From the NCBI GenBank assembly GCA_027886175.1, contig JAJNNQ010000075.1, forward strand, positions 55,303,001 to 55,367,000: a stretch of 64,000 nt of DNA. The letters are read 5' to 3'. Shown piece by piece: positions 13,112-25,122 of this stretch. The stretch comes from Phylloscopus collybita (Eukaryota; Chordata; Aves; Passeriformes; Phylloscopidae). The stretch's first letter is position 1. Every line of letters begins with the position of its first letter. The notes beneath the pieces are model-generated. The model did no database searches. It saw only the letters and a list, made by a program, of their open reading frames with translations, and was not told the origin of the DNA. Both the position numbers and the translations under genes were made by a program.

Positions 13112-13125
13112 CTGCCATCTAGAGA
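13112..13125 (-). promoter_or_regulatory. CTCF-like motif, minus strand
   Basis: The reverse complement reads TCTCTAGATGGCAG. By eye this fits the CTCF core CCASYAGRKGGCRS at 12 of 14 positions. Such matches occur by chance in vertebrate DNA, so binding is only a possibility. It lies about 130 bp from the CpG-rich patch. Confidence 0.25.
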
Positions 13126-13249
13126 CAGAACGCCAGCAAAGCACTCCTGCCTTACCTAATCCCTGAGCAGGCCAGGTCCAGTGACAGATCTTTCAGCCGA
13201 TGCTCTGTCTTTTGTCTCTGGCCTTGATGGATGTTGCTCTGCTTGGGCC

Positions 13250-13362
13250 AGCGGAAACATAGAGAAAAGGACAAGATGACAACAGCTTGCTCAGTGGCAC
13301 ACCACGACACATCCGCGCGGCGCTGTCCTGCTCATCACCCACGTTCTGCCGAAACAGCGCTG
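13250..13362. other. Local CpG cluster in AT-rich DNA
   Basis: About nine CpG dinucleotides fall in roughly 110 bases, four of them in the short run TCCGCGCGGCGC at 13312-13323. This is unusual in a window where CpG is otherwise rare. It is too short for a standard CpG island. It could be a small regulatory element or the remnant of a GC-rich repeat. Confidence 0.45.
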
Positions 13363-14576
13363 CTCAGAATAAAGAAGATGCAGGAAATAAGAAATGCCAG
13401 TGCTCTCCATAGCATGGAGATGTGTGGATCTAGAAACCCCACCAGATGGAGAAGATTAAAGCAGAGTGATGAATGCCTTAGGAGGGGAAATATATACTGT
13501 GGGAGAGGATATTGATCACTGGTAAAGATCTGTGATGGTAGAATGAGGTAGGGTAGGATGTGAAATAAAAAAAAATATAGCAGGAGTTCAGGGTAAAAAA
13601 GTACAGTTTCAAGTATGTGAAATGAGAGAGAAGGGAGGATTTAACACTTTGAAGGATAATTAGAATACAGAGATCGTATCAAGAAAAAAAAAACAACATG
13701 ACAAATTCTGTTATGGTATTGTTAGGGTATGTTGGAGCATATGCGAGGAAACTCTATCAGTAGTCTTTTCTTCAGTCTATCTTCTAGTTTTGTTAGTATA
13801 TTCTACTAGTTTGCAGCACTTTGTACTTCATGATGTATTGGAGTTGTTGGTCTCTTTTAAGCTTAACATTATTGTATCTGATTAGATATAGAGATGTATG
13901 TGTATGTATACATAAAATATGTAAGTCATAACAACAGAAAAAAATCAGGTTGCTCACAAACAGATGTAATTTCTGGATTTTTTTCATACTTTTTACATTA
14001 GGCTTGGCAAATACAGCAACTACAATATTGGAAATATTTCTGGCACGTACGAGCAATGACATTTCTCAGAGATGAGAGATAAAGGAGATTTCATACCCTA
14101 ATCTTCTCATGTCAAGCTGTTCAGAAAAGAAGAATCCATATGAAAATATAATTTGACAGATAAAGTGTTCCTACCATGTTCCCGAGGAGACGAAACATTG
14201 TTTCTTCTACAGCTAAATTTTTCTATCAGAAAAAAATAAGACATGCAATATATATATGAGACAAAAGACTAATGGACTTTTATCACAGAACTGATCCCAG
14301 TACAGAAGTAAAGCTAGTTTAAACCTTTCAAGAGGTCAGTCTGTGAAACAAACATCAATACAACAGGACTTTCACAGGCTCTTGTGAGAAAAAGTAAACC
14401 AGAGACACTGACAAGATTTTAAAACAGTGGGACAGAGTGCACACTCCGCTCCAAAACACTACTAGGCCTGCACAGTTTCCAAACACACAGAAAAAGAGTT
14501 TGTAGCTAAGTTTTAAACTATGCACCTTTTTTACCATTTATAAATTGGTTGGTGGACTAAATAGAAAGATCTGGTT

Positions 14577-14812
14577 TGGTGTTTGGTTTTGGGTTTGATT
14601 CTGTTTTTTGCTTTGTTTTGGGTTAGGGTATTTTGTTGTTGTTGTTGTTGTTTCAATTTTATTTCATTTTTGTTTGGGGTTTTTGTTTGTGGTTTTTTGT
14701 TGTTGTTGTTTGTGTGGGGGTTTTTTTGTTTTGTTTTGTTTGGGGGTTTTTTGTTTGGTTGGGGTTTTTTTGTCATTTTGTTTCTTTCTGGTTTATTTTG
14801 GTCTGGCTTTTA
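14577..14812. repeat. G/T-only-like low-complexity tract
   Basis: The plus strand is almost entirely G and T, built from irregular TTTGG, TTGTTG and runs of three to five G separated by T tracts, with one TTAGGG-like unit near 14623. The strand asymmetry explains the cysteine/valine/phenylalanine-rich and asparagine/lysine-rich frames seen in it, which are not genes. Several G runs with short loops could fold as G-quadruplexes. Confidence 0.85.
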
Positions 14813-14819
14813 ATGAACT

Positions 14820-17800
14820 TTTCTAATGTGGGGGAGATGACACCAGCAGAGGAAAGTATGCTTCAAAACATTGGAAACATGTTTTGATTTTCAAAATAAC
14901 GTCAGTGAAGAACTTGTCTTCTCAACTAATAACTTTATTTACTGTCATAGACCAAAGATTAGTTACAATTGACTCCATACATAATGCAGAGAAAATGTAT
15001 GGATATCCCAAAAAGTAATAAGGTGGTTATTTCTGTGCACATGGCCTAATTGTGCTCACACAAATTACTTTGTTTTCTCTTTCAAGAAACCCTGCAAAAT
15101 GTCCAAAATATATTCAGAGGAAAAATTAGAAACAAAGAAAGGACTTGAAAAGAGAAAAAGACCATTGTCTTTTCTTTGATGAAAAAACCTTCATTCTCAG
15201 AAGTGAATAATTATCCTCCTGATTTTAGAGTTCACAGATATGGGGTCCTCTCTCCTGAAATGATTCTCATATACACAACCAGCCAGTGATGATCCCTGTA
15301 GTACCAGCTCATCACCATTTCCTAAGAAGTTTTTAATGAACATGTACAGAAAGAGACAAAGAACTACTAAAAAATTAGTATTCAGACACTAAGTCCTATT
15401 GCACATTAAGTTTCGGTTCAATTAGCTTCATTAAAAAATATTAATTTCAACATTATTATTGATCAGTGAACAGCTTACTGTGTCCTGTGATTTAACCATG
15501 GTTATGAAGCTATACTATGTTTTTTATCCTTCATATTTGGATGAGGGCAAAATCAAAGATTTGCATAAAAGATTGGAACTTTAAATCCAATTTTATCTCC
15601 TTTTGGGTGGTTATCATTCCTTCCCTTTAAAAATAAAGCTTCATTTTTGCATACCCTCTATCCTTTTGCATTTGCATATGCATCATATTTCAATTTCTGA
15701 ATAATAATTTTCCTAAAACTCTTTTGATTTTGGAAGCCTTACAGATTTCTAATGCTGTAGAAGACTGTTAGGAAGGATACATAAACACATTGAAGGGGAG
15801 ATCTTCAGAGTAATACATTTAAAAATAATAAGATTAGGTTGAATTAGATCAGAGAATAATTCTTGCTGTTAATGTATAAAAAAGAATTGCTATCCTCTTC
15901 CTTAGAGAGTCACCTTCTTTTTGACAGAATAATTTCATATAGCTCAGTCAAATATTTTAGTGGATTTCCTAATCTTTTCTACTAAATTAATTTTTACCTT
16001 ACTTTTAAAGCATTGTGAGAATTAGAAACACCCCCTGCCCACCCCCCACCCCCCCCAAAAAAAAAAAAGTGTAGGGACAGAAATAATTTTTAAAAAGCAA
16101 GCATATATGACTGAGATAAAATGACCATGCAAAAGAATATTAAATTATATTTTGTTTTCTAACAGGGATGCAGGACACAGATAATATTTTTGAAAGTAAT
16201 ATCTCTGTTCATTTTCATTCAGACCAGCAGAAAAAAAGGTATTGCATGCTTTAAATTCAGTGACTCAGACCTGATTGAATAAACCTGTTGTAGAAAAATC
16301 CATACACACAAGATTTTTTTTCTGTGAGTACAGAACTGCTGTAAATAATGATGTGCATAAGTACCAAGTCCATGCAGTTTCACAGAGAGCTTATAAACAT
16401 CCTTAAAAATCTATAATAGCTTTTTGGTTCTTTTGTTTCTCATGACCTCTATTTAAATAGAACTTTTATTCTCTGAGATGAAGCTAATACAATCTTAATA
16501 GCTAGAAAACCAACAAAAGATCTGCAAGGGTTGGATGGGGTCAGGAAGTAGAAACACTACTTTCACAAGCTCAGACATCATCCTATGTCACATGGGTCAT
16601 CAAGTGAGCCATAATATACAAGAAGCTGCACAAATAATTGCAAATTTACATGTACTTTAAGCTTGTCTGGTCAATACAGCTGAAATTTACTCCTGAATTT
16701 CCAGACTTCTGGAATTCAGACATCACTTGCTCTGAACTACATTTGCTCAATTGCCATGCATCAGGGATTTGAATAAGCACTGTCCATTTCTTGGTATGAG
16801 AGTAGCTTATGATTCCCTTTTCACCTTGTTTTAGGCATTCTGAAAAGGGAAAAGAATATAAACAAAAATTATATTTATATATCTTTAGGCAACTGTCTTT
16901 CCAAACACTCAAGAGAAAATCCAAGGATAGGTAATATAGTTTGGCCTTAAAGCTAGAGAACAGTCTCTCACCTTGTTTTATTTAGGTTTTTCAACAGAGC
17001 TTTAGGTAGCAGAAGGATAAAAGCAGTGTTGGTGTACTTACTGTTGCTAATCAATTCAGTCTAAGTGGGACAATGAAATAACAGAAACTCATTGAGAAAT
17101 CCTACATACTCATAATTTTCTCTTACGCTTACTTATGCCTCTTTGTTTCTACCAGCTGTCTCTCCATCAAAATAATCCCATTTCACACAATAACTTCATA
17201 TAGTTTGCATACATCACTAAATATTGCACAGTATATATTACTATATATTGCAGTCACAGAAAGAAAAGTGAGCAATCACTAATACTGCAGATAAAGGAAT
17301 AACCAATACTGTCAGGAGTCATTTTCAAAGCATGGATAAGGTCTCAGCTGCAGGTAGAATCTGTGGTACAGATACTAAATTAATTTTGATGTAAGAAGTA
17401 TCTCTTTTGACTCTAAATCTTATATATGCTGCCATTAATGTAAAATGATCAAAACTTTCAGCTAAGATTTGCAAAATACAGTAAAACCTTTTTGCACTGG
17501 TATTTTAAAAGCTTGCTCAGAGTCGATACTCAAGACACCTATTTGCCCTGTCTAAAACAAATACATGTCACTATTTTTTTCTCCAGAATAAAGACCTGGA
17601 TGTTACCACATAGATAGAGAACATCCTTTGATATGATATGAGACTTTCTATGTGTATTTGAAGGCAGATTTTTTCTCTGGTAGTAAATATTTCTGTAGTA
17701 CAAAAATAAAATGGATAACATATTCAAAGAGCAAAAAGGTTAGATGAAGAGAAAGAACAAAAGCTGCAATAGTAATCCAGATTCTGCTGTGGCACAGGAG

Positions 17801-18970
17801 TTTATAATTTTTGAACCTGACCTCATTGACAAGATCCAAGACTTAAAAATCTGAAAATTGGGAAGAGCTAAAAAATTCATCTACAGCTTACAATTTCTAC
17901 TGTCAAAACAAGTATCAAATCACATCCAGCTAAAATGATCACCAAGAGATGCTCTTCTTGCATTGAGCTGTTGCAGGATATGGTACCCACTGATGGAAGA
18001 AAAAGCATTCAGATCTTGGTACACACTGTAATAATATTCTAGTTTTAAGTGGTATTGCCACAAATCTGATTTTTTTTAAAGTTTTTAGTTAATCTTTCTA
18101 TATCTCACAATAGTGTGTGAAACAAAGTTATAAGAAGTATTCAAAAAAATTTAAATGTCAATGAATTTTTTTTTTCTAAAACTTCCTTACAACAAATTCT
18201 ACAAACTATTTTTCATTACAAAATATGTCATATGAAAAACTCTTTCTGAGACATGGTCCTCCTCTAAATTACAAAAAAGTTAGCAATGTATGATTTATTG
18301 ATTACAGTATACTATCTCATTTCCACCATTCTTTCTTATGAAGGACCTAATGTTCTCATCTTATGATTTCTACAGACAATGACAAGCAAGGCAAAATATG
18401 CCCTCAGGAAAAAAAGGGAAAGAGAAACCTATATAAGCACAAAATAAAAATTACCTTTCACAGTTTTTTTTATACAGTCTATACTGCTTGTGAAATCTAA
18501 TTAATGACAATGGAGCCAAAATATATTAATAACTGAATATTATTTTAGGTCCAGGTATAACTATCTTCTCTCAACCTCCCAGTCATTTCAGAAGATAAAA
18601 ATACTGCTATGTTTATTACAAAACAATGAAAGAAGAAGAAATGAAAATTTTATTCAACAGTATTTTTTCTTTATCTAGGAAAACTCAACACATATTTGTA
18701 CACAAACTGTACACACAATTTTACTCAAAGCAGGAATATTTTACAAGTCCTACACTTACATTTCCTATGATTGCACTAGTTTTTCCACAGAAACAAAAAC
18801 TAGATGATCAGTAATGTCTGGAGAAACTGGATGCCCATACCCATTACATTTTGAAAACTGCGAACCAAACGCCACTCCATTCTCCAATCTAATCCTACTT
18901 TCCAAGTATTACACATAAAAATTTGAACTTGTCATGCCCATACATGACAATATCACAACACCAAACCAAC
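14820..18970. other. AT-rich DNA without a recognisable gene
   Basis: No open frame above about 92 codons and no identifiable mobile element. A C-run/A-run (about 16030-16070) and scattered A runs occur. An octamer-type site is listed separately at 15666-15684. The stretch at about 15390-15700 has clustered ATTA, GATCA and TTTGCAT motifs of the sort seen in developmental enhancers. Confidence 0.5.
15666..15684. promoter_or_regulatory. POU-type octamer / palindromic site
   Basis: The sequence TTGCATTTGCATATGCATC contains an octamer ATTTGCAT and, overlapping it, the near-palindrome GCATATGC. Overlapped half-sites of this kind match the ATTTGCAT and ATGCATATGCAT class bound by POU proteins such as Oct factors. 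It sits in an AT-rich, enhancer-like stretch. Function is an inference; no promoter is visible nearby. Confidence 0.35.
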
Positions 18971-18974
18971 CAAC

Positions 18975-18985
18975 GAAAGAGAGAA

Positions 18986-19018
<33 letters not shown>

Positions 19019-19213
19019 AGGAGAGAGAAAGAGGGAAAGAGAGAGAGAGAGAAGGAGGGAGGGAGGGAGGGAGGGAGGGAGGGAGGGAGGGAGGGAAGGA
19101 AGGAAGGAAGGAAGGAAGGAAGGAAGGAAGGAAGGAAGGAAGGAAGGAAGGAAGGAAGGAAGGAAGGAAGGAAGGAAGGAAGGAAGGAAGGAAGGAAGGA
19201 AGGAAGGAAGGAG
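18975..19213. repeat. 239-bp pure purine microsatellite: GA, GGGA, then (GGAA)n
   Basis: The plus strand has only A and G. A GA/GAAA-rich start gives way to about ten GGGA units (about 19053-19094) and then about 30 uninterrupted GGAA units (about 19092-19212). The graded order suggests stepwise expansion by slippage. Frames of 102-112 codons across it (Arg/Glu/Lys/Gly repeats on one strand, Ser/Leu/Pro repeats on the other) are repeat artefacts. Long GGAA arrays bind ETS-family proteins, and polypurine tracts can form triplex DNA. Confidence 0.97.
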
Positions 19214-19214
19214 C

Positions 19215-22200
19215 ACAGCCCTGGTATACACTATTAGAATGAAGAAAAAATTATAGAAATGATTAAACACACTGTGCAAGAAGAGGAGCAAAATCCAACT
19301 ACATAATAGAAGTTTGCAATGAATACCTGATGCACCTCTAAGCTTTTTTGGATCTTTTGGTTTGATTAGTTGATTGGTTGGTTGGGGTTTTCTGTTAGTT
19401 TGGTTTGTGGGGTTTTTTTGGATGCTACAATCATGTTTTTTCCTGGGTGATACTAGCTCCAGAGGAAGAACATCCTAATACAACAGTCATGTGCTTTGAT
19501 ATTAAACAGTGAATATGACATTTCTTCTTTAATTACCATCAAATATTTGCCTAATGAGTGTGTTTTAAGGACCAGATGTGAGAAGAAAAAACAAATCTTG
19601 TAACAGCATTTTAAAAAATACATTGAAAGCAAATTTAATATACAAAGGGATCTTTTTGGAAGAAAATTAGGATTATTTCCATTTGCAATAATGCCAGATC
19701 ATGCAGTTTTCTAGTATGATATCTCCACCTCTCATTTTTCTTCCCTAACATGCTGAAAATATTCCCAGCCCTTTAGAGTTAGTTACAAAGGCACATTTGG
19801 CAAATTCACCACCATTGATAGCATAATTTTTAATCCGCTTCTGTAACCCAAGAGAATCTTTTAATAAAGAGATTAAAGTATTGAATTTTTATTCTTCACG
19901 CTGAAGAGGACAATGTTTGACCCTGATGGCTAATTGAAAGCTAAATTTTATTGCATTATACTGGACACTAATTAAACCAGTTGGGACACCTTTCCAGCAA
20001 TCCAACAGTCACCATAAAAAAATCTTTCATATTTTGAAAAAAAAAATAGAAGAAGTATACAGAAATGGCAAAAAAACCCCAAACAAACAAACAAAAAAAA
20101 ACCTACTTAATATCATCAGAATGAAGTGGGAGATCATAACAGAATTAGATTAAAAATAAAGAGGATTAAAATTTAATTAAATTGGTTTCTGGCAGAGTTA
20201 GTTAATCAGATTTTTTGCTTGTTTGTTTCTTTGTTTTTTTGTATCCTATTTTTAGATAAGAGAGTTTTTCAGCAGGAACAGGAGCTGTTTACAAAGATGA
20301 TGCAAAATTGCATCTTTGCAGTCAACAACAGTTACTTTATTTGCAGCAGCATTAATTAACATCCTCAGTACTGAAGTATATTCTTCTAATAAACACACTT
20401 TGATGTAAACTGACAATGTCCTCCAAAATAAAGCCAAATTTTTGCACCATGAGACTGTGTAAATAAATTATACTGCTTTAATGAGAACCATATTAAGATC
20501 TACAGCTGATGTTTTCCTGGAGTAAAAAAATATGTTACAGTCTGTGTTAGAGTATCTGATATCACTTCCCTTTGTGTGTATGTGAATTTCATTTGTTTTT
20601 CTGACAGACAACATCTGTCTTGGAGGGGAAAAAAGCAACCAAACAAAAAACCACAAACAAATAAAAAAAACTCCACCAAAACCTTGATAGTTCTTCCATT
20701 GCTCTTTTCTTTCTTTAACCATCCCTGCATTTCTTGTGTCATATTGATAATGATGTGGTGAAACGCCTTGTTTCTAAGATTGCATTTGCCCTACTTAATT
20801 ATTTCAGGAAAAGTTTCTGTGGATGGAGTAAGCCATGCTAAAACTATACAGACATCCTCCCCCTGAAGCTCTGACAGTACCAGAAAGGAATATTCATTTC
20901 CGTCAGACGAAGTGGTGGAACATCCAGCTGATCTCCTGAGATGGCTACACAATTGCAAGAGCTGACAGAGGACTATGTGTGAACTCATACTTGAAAGGGA
21001 GAGGAGAGTAAAAGTGAGGGATGGGCATGAGGAAGAAAAGGAGAGGGAGAATAGAGTTAGAACAAAAGGACAACCAAGGCTTTAAAGTACTAATTCACTA
21101 ATATATTGGCATATGCCAATCATGAAAAAACAGAACAAGTTTCAAGTATTCTAACATTACCTTCTGGAAACAGTATTGGGGTTTCAGGTTTTTTACTCTC
21201 TGGATACTAGGAAAAGACTTTGGCAACATGGTGAGATGATGAATTATGTACCTGATAAACTTAATATATTTAATTTAAAATTACTTGATTTTTTTTTACC
21301 CCCCAAACACAAGCTGTTGTACACCATTAATTATCATCATTATGTTTTTCAAGGAAAGATAGCAGACAAGATGCCCACAGGCTTACCAAATTATTTTACA
21401 GTGAACTGAAGAACCCACTTACTTGAATCTCAAACAGAACTTCACACTTTCTATTCTAGTTGTGTGATCAGTTAATGGCCACGTCACCAATTGACTATGG
21501 CATAACTCTTTTTCTTGTTTAAATTTTTGAAGGTGTGTTGCTTTATAGGGCTAGTATGACAAATATACCTTTGAAAATCTTAAAGCAACACATTTAAATG
21601 CTTTCAAACTAATCTAAATCTAAATCTAAAAGAAAGAAAAATTGTTCTTAAATAAAGAAAATATATTTTTTGTCATACACATACTTGTACCCTTAAACGT
21701 ATGAAAAATATTCCTTTCATTTACATTCTTATTCAAACTGTAGGCACTAAAAATTCAAATGAGCCCTAATTAAAGTTATTATCTTAAAGCTTCAGTAGAA
21801 CAGCTCTCATCTATATTAAAGAAGTTTCTAGTTCAAAGGAAAACTCTTTTCAGTGAAAGTCATGCATAATTTTTTTTTCTCTTGTCAGAAATCAATCATG
21901 GTTTTGTCATCATTAAGGAGAAAGTTGGCCTTTCTTAAGAGAAAGGACAAAACTACCTGGTCATTAAATACCCCTACTTAATTAAAATACCCTTATTGAC
22001 AGTCTCCTAATTAAAATTATAAAAAAATTATATAAAAAATTCTTCCTCATACTTTGATTTATGTCAATGGCTACAGAGGAAAAAAAAATAAAAGACGTAC
22101 AAAGAAAATTTAACAGTGTAAAAATATAGATATGAATTCCCACATATATCAAGATTTGTTGTGATATACATGACAGAGAAGGGAAGGTGATAATGTAGGT

Positions 22201-22375
22201 GAAATTTATCACTGGATAAAAAAAACCCCACAGAAATAATCTTCTAAACTATTCTTGACAATGGATGTCCTATAATTCATGTATTAAGCTCAAGAGGTCA
22301 TGCACAAATATTTGCCTAAAAATACTGATTTCCTAGAATCCAAATACCTAGTGTCATTAGGTACTTATGCAGCTC
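19215..22375. other. AT-rich DNA without a recognisable gene
   Basis: Short G/T-rich or C/A-rich low-complexity patches occur near 19361-19421, 20036-20102 and 20625-20680. The part at 19830-20010, with GCTAATTG and ACTAATTAAAC motifs, reads like a conserved non-coding element. Frames up to 84 codons have no recognisable content. No RNA gene was seen. Confidence 0.5.
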
Positions 22376-22376
22376 A

Positions 22377-22935
22377 TAAAATCATAAGATAATCTAGGCT
22401 GATCAGGTAAACTTTGGGAGGTGTCTCCAGCTCTGGCCTCCTGCCTACAAGAAAGAGCCTGGCTCTGTACTCATGATCACCTTTTCTTGTCTTATACACA
22501 TACAAAAAAAAATAAAATTACTGTGAGACCCTGTGTTGTTCTTGCTCAACTTTATAATGTCTCTGTTGGCCCATTTCTCCAGCCTGCCTAGGACATTCTG
22601 TACAGCAGCCCTGCCTCCAGACTTGTCAACTGCTGCCTCTCATTTGTCGTCATCTTTAGACTTGGAAAATGTACCAGGCTACCTTCTGCTTCCTCCTACA
22701 GGTCACTGACAGAGAAATGAAACAGGTCAACTCCAAGGAGACACTCCAGAGGTCCTCCAACTTTTACTGACCTCCAGGCAAAACACCAACCACTAACTTC
22801 AGTCCACTAACCTGACTGTCCAAACATGTTTTCATTCATTCTGTTTTACTCCCCTCCAGACTATTACTTCCCAACACAGACCACTGTGGGAAACCATGTC
22901 CAAAGCCTTTTTAAAGTCAAAGTGAATGACTTTTC
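22377..22935 (-). mobile_element. CR1 LINE fragment with 3' UTR and start of the reverse transcriptase region
   Basis: Antisense CR1 text runs left to right: GTGTCTCCAGCTCTGGCCTC, TTGCTCAACTTTATAATG, GGCCCATTTCTCCAGCCTGC, and at the right end the ORF2 part. The minus strand near 22930-22880 reads HFDFKKALDMVSHS, which is RT motif A with both aspartates kept. Internal indels and an A-rich interruption near 22500 show long decay. It is a different CR1 subfamily or age from the copy at 6784, since the 3' UTR text differs. Confidence 0.85.
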
Positions 22936-25120
22936 AGATCTACTTATTACATTTAGGCTTTTTTCGTCTTATCTCACATCAGAGCAATGAAAGATAAGAC
23001 AGAACTTACTAGCCGTTTGTTGTACACAGACAGAAAATAATAGAGAAAGCTCTTTCAACAGAATATTTTTTCTAAAATATTAGCACAATATGTTTAGCTG
23101 TTTTTAAGATTGCATTGAAGCCACCACCCACCTAAGTCTTTCTAAGCTCTCTGAAAGAAAAAAGTGGTTTTTTTAGGTGATGTCATGAGCAGCAGTATGA
23201 AAGCCTAATAAAATTAAATGATTCAGTGAAGAGTATTGAAAAAAACTTATCCCTCTAGCTTTCATTTCCTTTAGACAAACAGGAATCCACTGAGAAAAAC
23301 TGAGTTTGGATATAACACCAAAAATTTTACCAATGTGTTACTTAATCATATTTATTCCACAAACTCTATTTCTTGCCTCTTTAATTATCTTAATTAGTCA
23401 AATGGAAACAAAACAGAACAAAGTGTAGCATGAGATGAAGACCTTCATGAAACTAAAGAATTCTTAGGTCTAAAAACATTTTTTGCCCACTGAAAAACAA
23501 ACTGACTTCCTTTTTTGTCAAGCAGATGATCATGAAACTGCAGCTGTAACATATGTCCAGGACTCCAATAAGCAAATTACCTGTTCCAAGCTGTGATTCA
23601 AGATCTGAAACATCTGGCTGCAGGGTAGTTGGGGCCAATGAAATCAGTCTTAGATTTTACTTAAAAACAGAAAATTAGATTACTATCCAAATACTCTTGT
23701 TATCTTGCTCTGGAAAAGAATTTTGCTTCCATATTTCAGCATCATAAATAGAGTCAATGAAAGAAAAGAGCGCAGAGAACATACTCAGCAATTAATTAGG
23801 GCTGTTTGGATATAAGCAGGCAATCCCTGTTCATGTTTTATGCAGCAGTCATCATATCATGCTTTTACATATGTCAGGCAAAGGCATCCACAAGAGAAGA
23901 GATGGACAGAAAAATGCACCCCAGGCTCACAGAGAACATGGAAATGGATAAAGATGTGCACTGTGTACAAAGCCAGAAGACTTCACAGCTAGCTGGGACC
24001 TGTCTGTTCTTTCTATCTACTTTGTCTACTCTTTGAACAGGACAAAAAGGCAGGCTAAATTCAATTTAGAGGAGATAAAAGCCTAAATAAAGGAAATGAT
24101 GATTTTATCTGTGACATCTGAGGAGCAGGGAGTATATCGTTATGTCTTTCCTTCTACAATCTCTAAAGTTTTTTAAACTTCTGGTTTTCTGTTTCTTGGT
24201 GTCATTTTTGGGGGGTTTGTTTGTTTGTTTGTTTTTGTTGTTTTTGGGTGTTTTTTTGTTTGTTTGTTTGGTTGGTTTTTTTTTTATTGCTTGGTTGTTT
24301 TTTGGGGAGTGTTCTTTCTTGGGGGGTATATTTTGTTTTGTTTCCTTTAACTAAATTTCTGATTTAATCTTATCCAAGTGTCTCTTGTTACCTCAGCAAT
24401 ATAAAGACTTTTCTCATTGCAAATACTTTCTAGAACTGCACACAAAAAATTAATAGTAGATTCTTTAGATATCAGTGATTAAATTGTCAGTCAACATTTT
24501 CACCATGGCAGTTTTTCTGACATTCTTCAAATGCTCGAATTAAATCTAGCACTACCAGGCTAAGAGATCTTTTTATCTTTTCACTCGGTGTTATCTTCCA
24601 GTTTTGTAGCCCACAATAGGGATGCTGAATAGTCTTTCACAGCACTTTTACACCCATTAGTCTTGTAGTGCACAATGCAACTAATGTTTAAGGCAGGAAA
24701 GTATAAAGTCTCTTTGTTTTGTAAATGAAGTACAAATGTATACATGTTACAGTTTTCAGTGATTATGGTCCAAAATACTGGGCACAGCCTGATTTCAGAA
24801 ACATTTCATAAATATGGAGTTCTACAAAACATGATTCAAGACTTTATCCCACGGCAAAAAAAAATATAATCCTGAGCAACGTGTATTCCCATAATCACTT
24901 ACAACATTTCAAATTAATTATATACACTTATATACCCAAAACTGTTGCAAGGAATACAGTTCTTCAGGTTAATATCTATTCTGACTAGATGCAAAACCAA
25001 ATCTAAAGGTCCGAAGGCAGAGCTGTTTAGCCATTACTTATCCTTTGCCATAAAAGTTTCGAGTAAATGGAAATTTATATGTAAAATCATTTTACTAATT
25101 ACAGAAACAATCTGCAGGGG
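22936..25120. other. AT-rich DNA with a G/T-rich tract, no gene
   Basis: Nothing recognisable apart from the G/T-rich low-complexity tract listed separately at 24207-24345. A 76-codon frame (23806-24036) starts with a hydrophobic stretch, but it has no homologue I know and no supporting context. Confidence 0.5.
24207..24345. repeat. G/T-rich low-complexity tract
   Basis: The plus strand is dominated by GTTTGTTTGTTT units and runs of G between T tracts. The phenylalanine/leucine/glycine-rich 70-codon frame across it is an artefact. It resembles the tract at 14577-14812. Confidence 0.8.
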
Positions 25121-25122
25121 TA

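Larger units (their letters stand above)
12590..14570. other. AT-rich DNA with a short CpG cluster
   Basis: No recognisable gene. Contains a CTCF-like motif (13112-13125) and a CpG-rich patch (13250-13362), both listed separately. A 94-codon frame (13231-13515) crosses the CpG patch but shows no domain. The rest is AT-rich with short A runs. Confidence 0.5.

Noticed and set aside
14531..14887. Asn/Lys/Gln-rich and Phe/Val/Cys-rich frames
   Set aside because: They are produced by the G/T-rich low-complexity tract on either strand.
18923..19291. Frames of 102-112 codons with Arg/Glu/Lys/Gly repeats or Ser/Leu/Pro repeats
   Set aside because: They are translations of the GGAA/GGGA microsatellite in different phases and have no non-repeat coding sequence.
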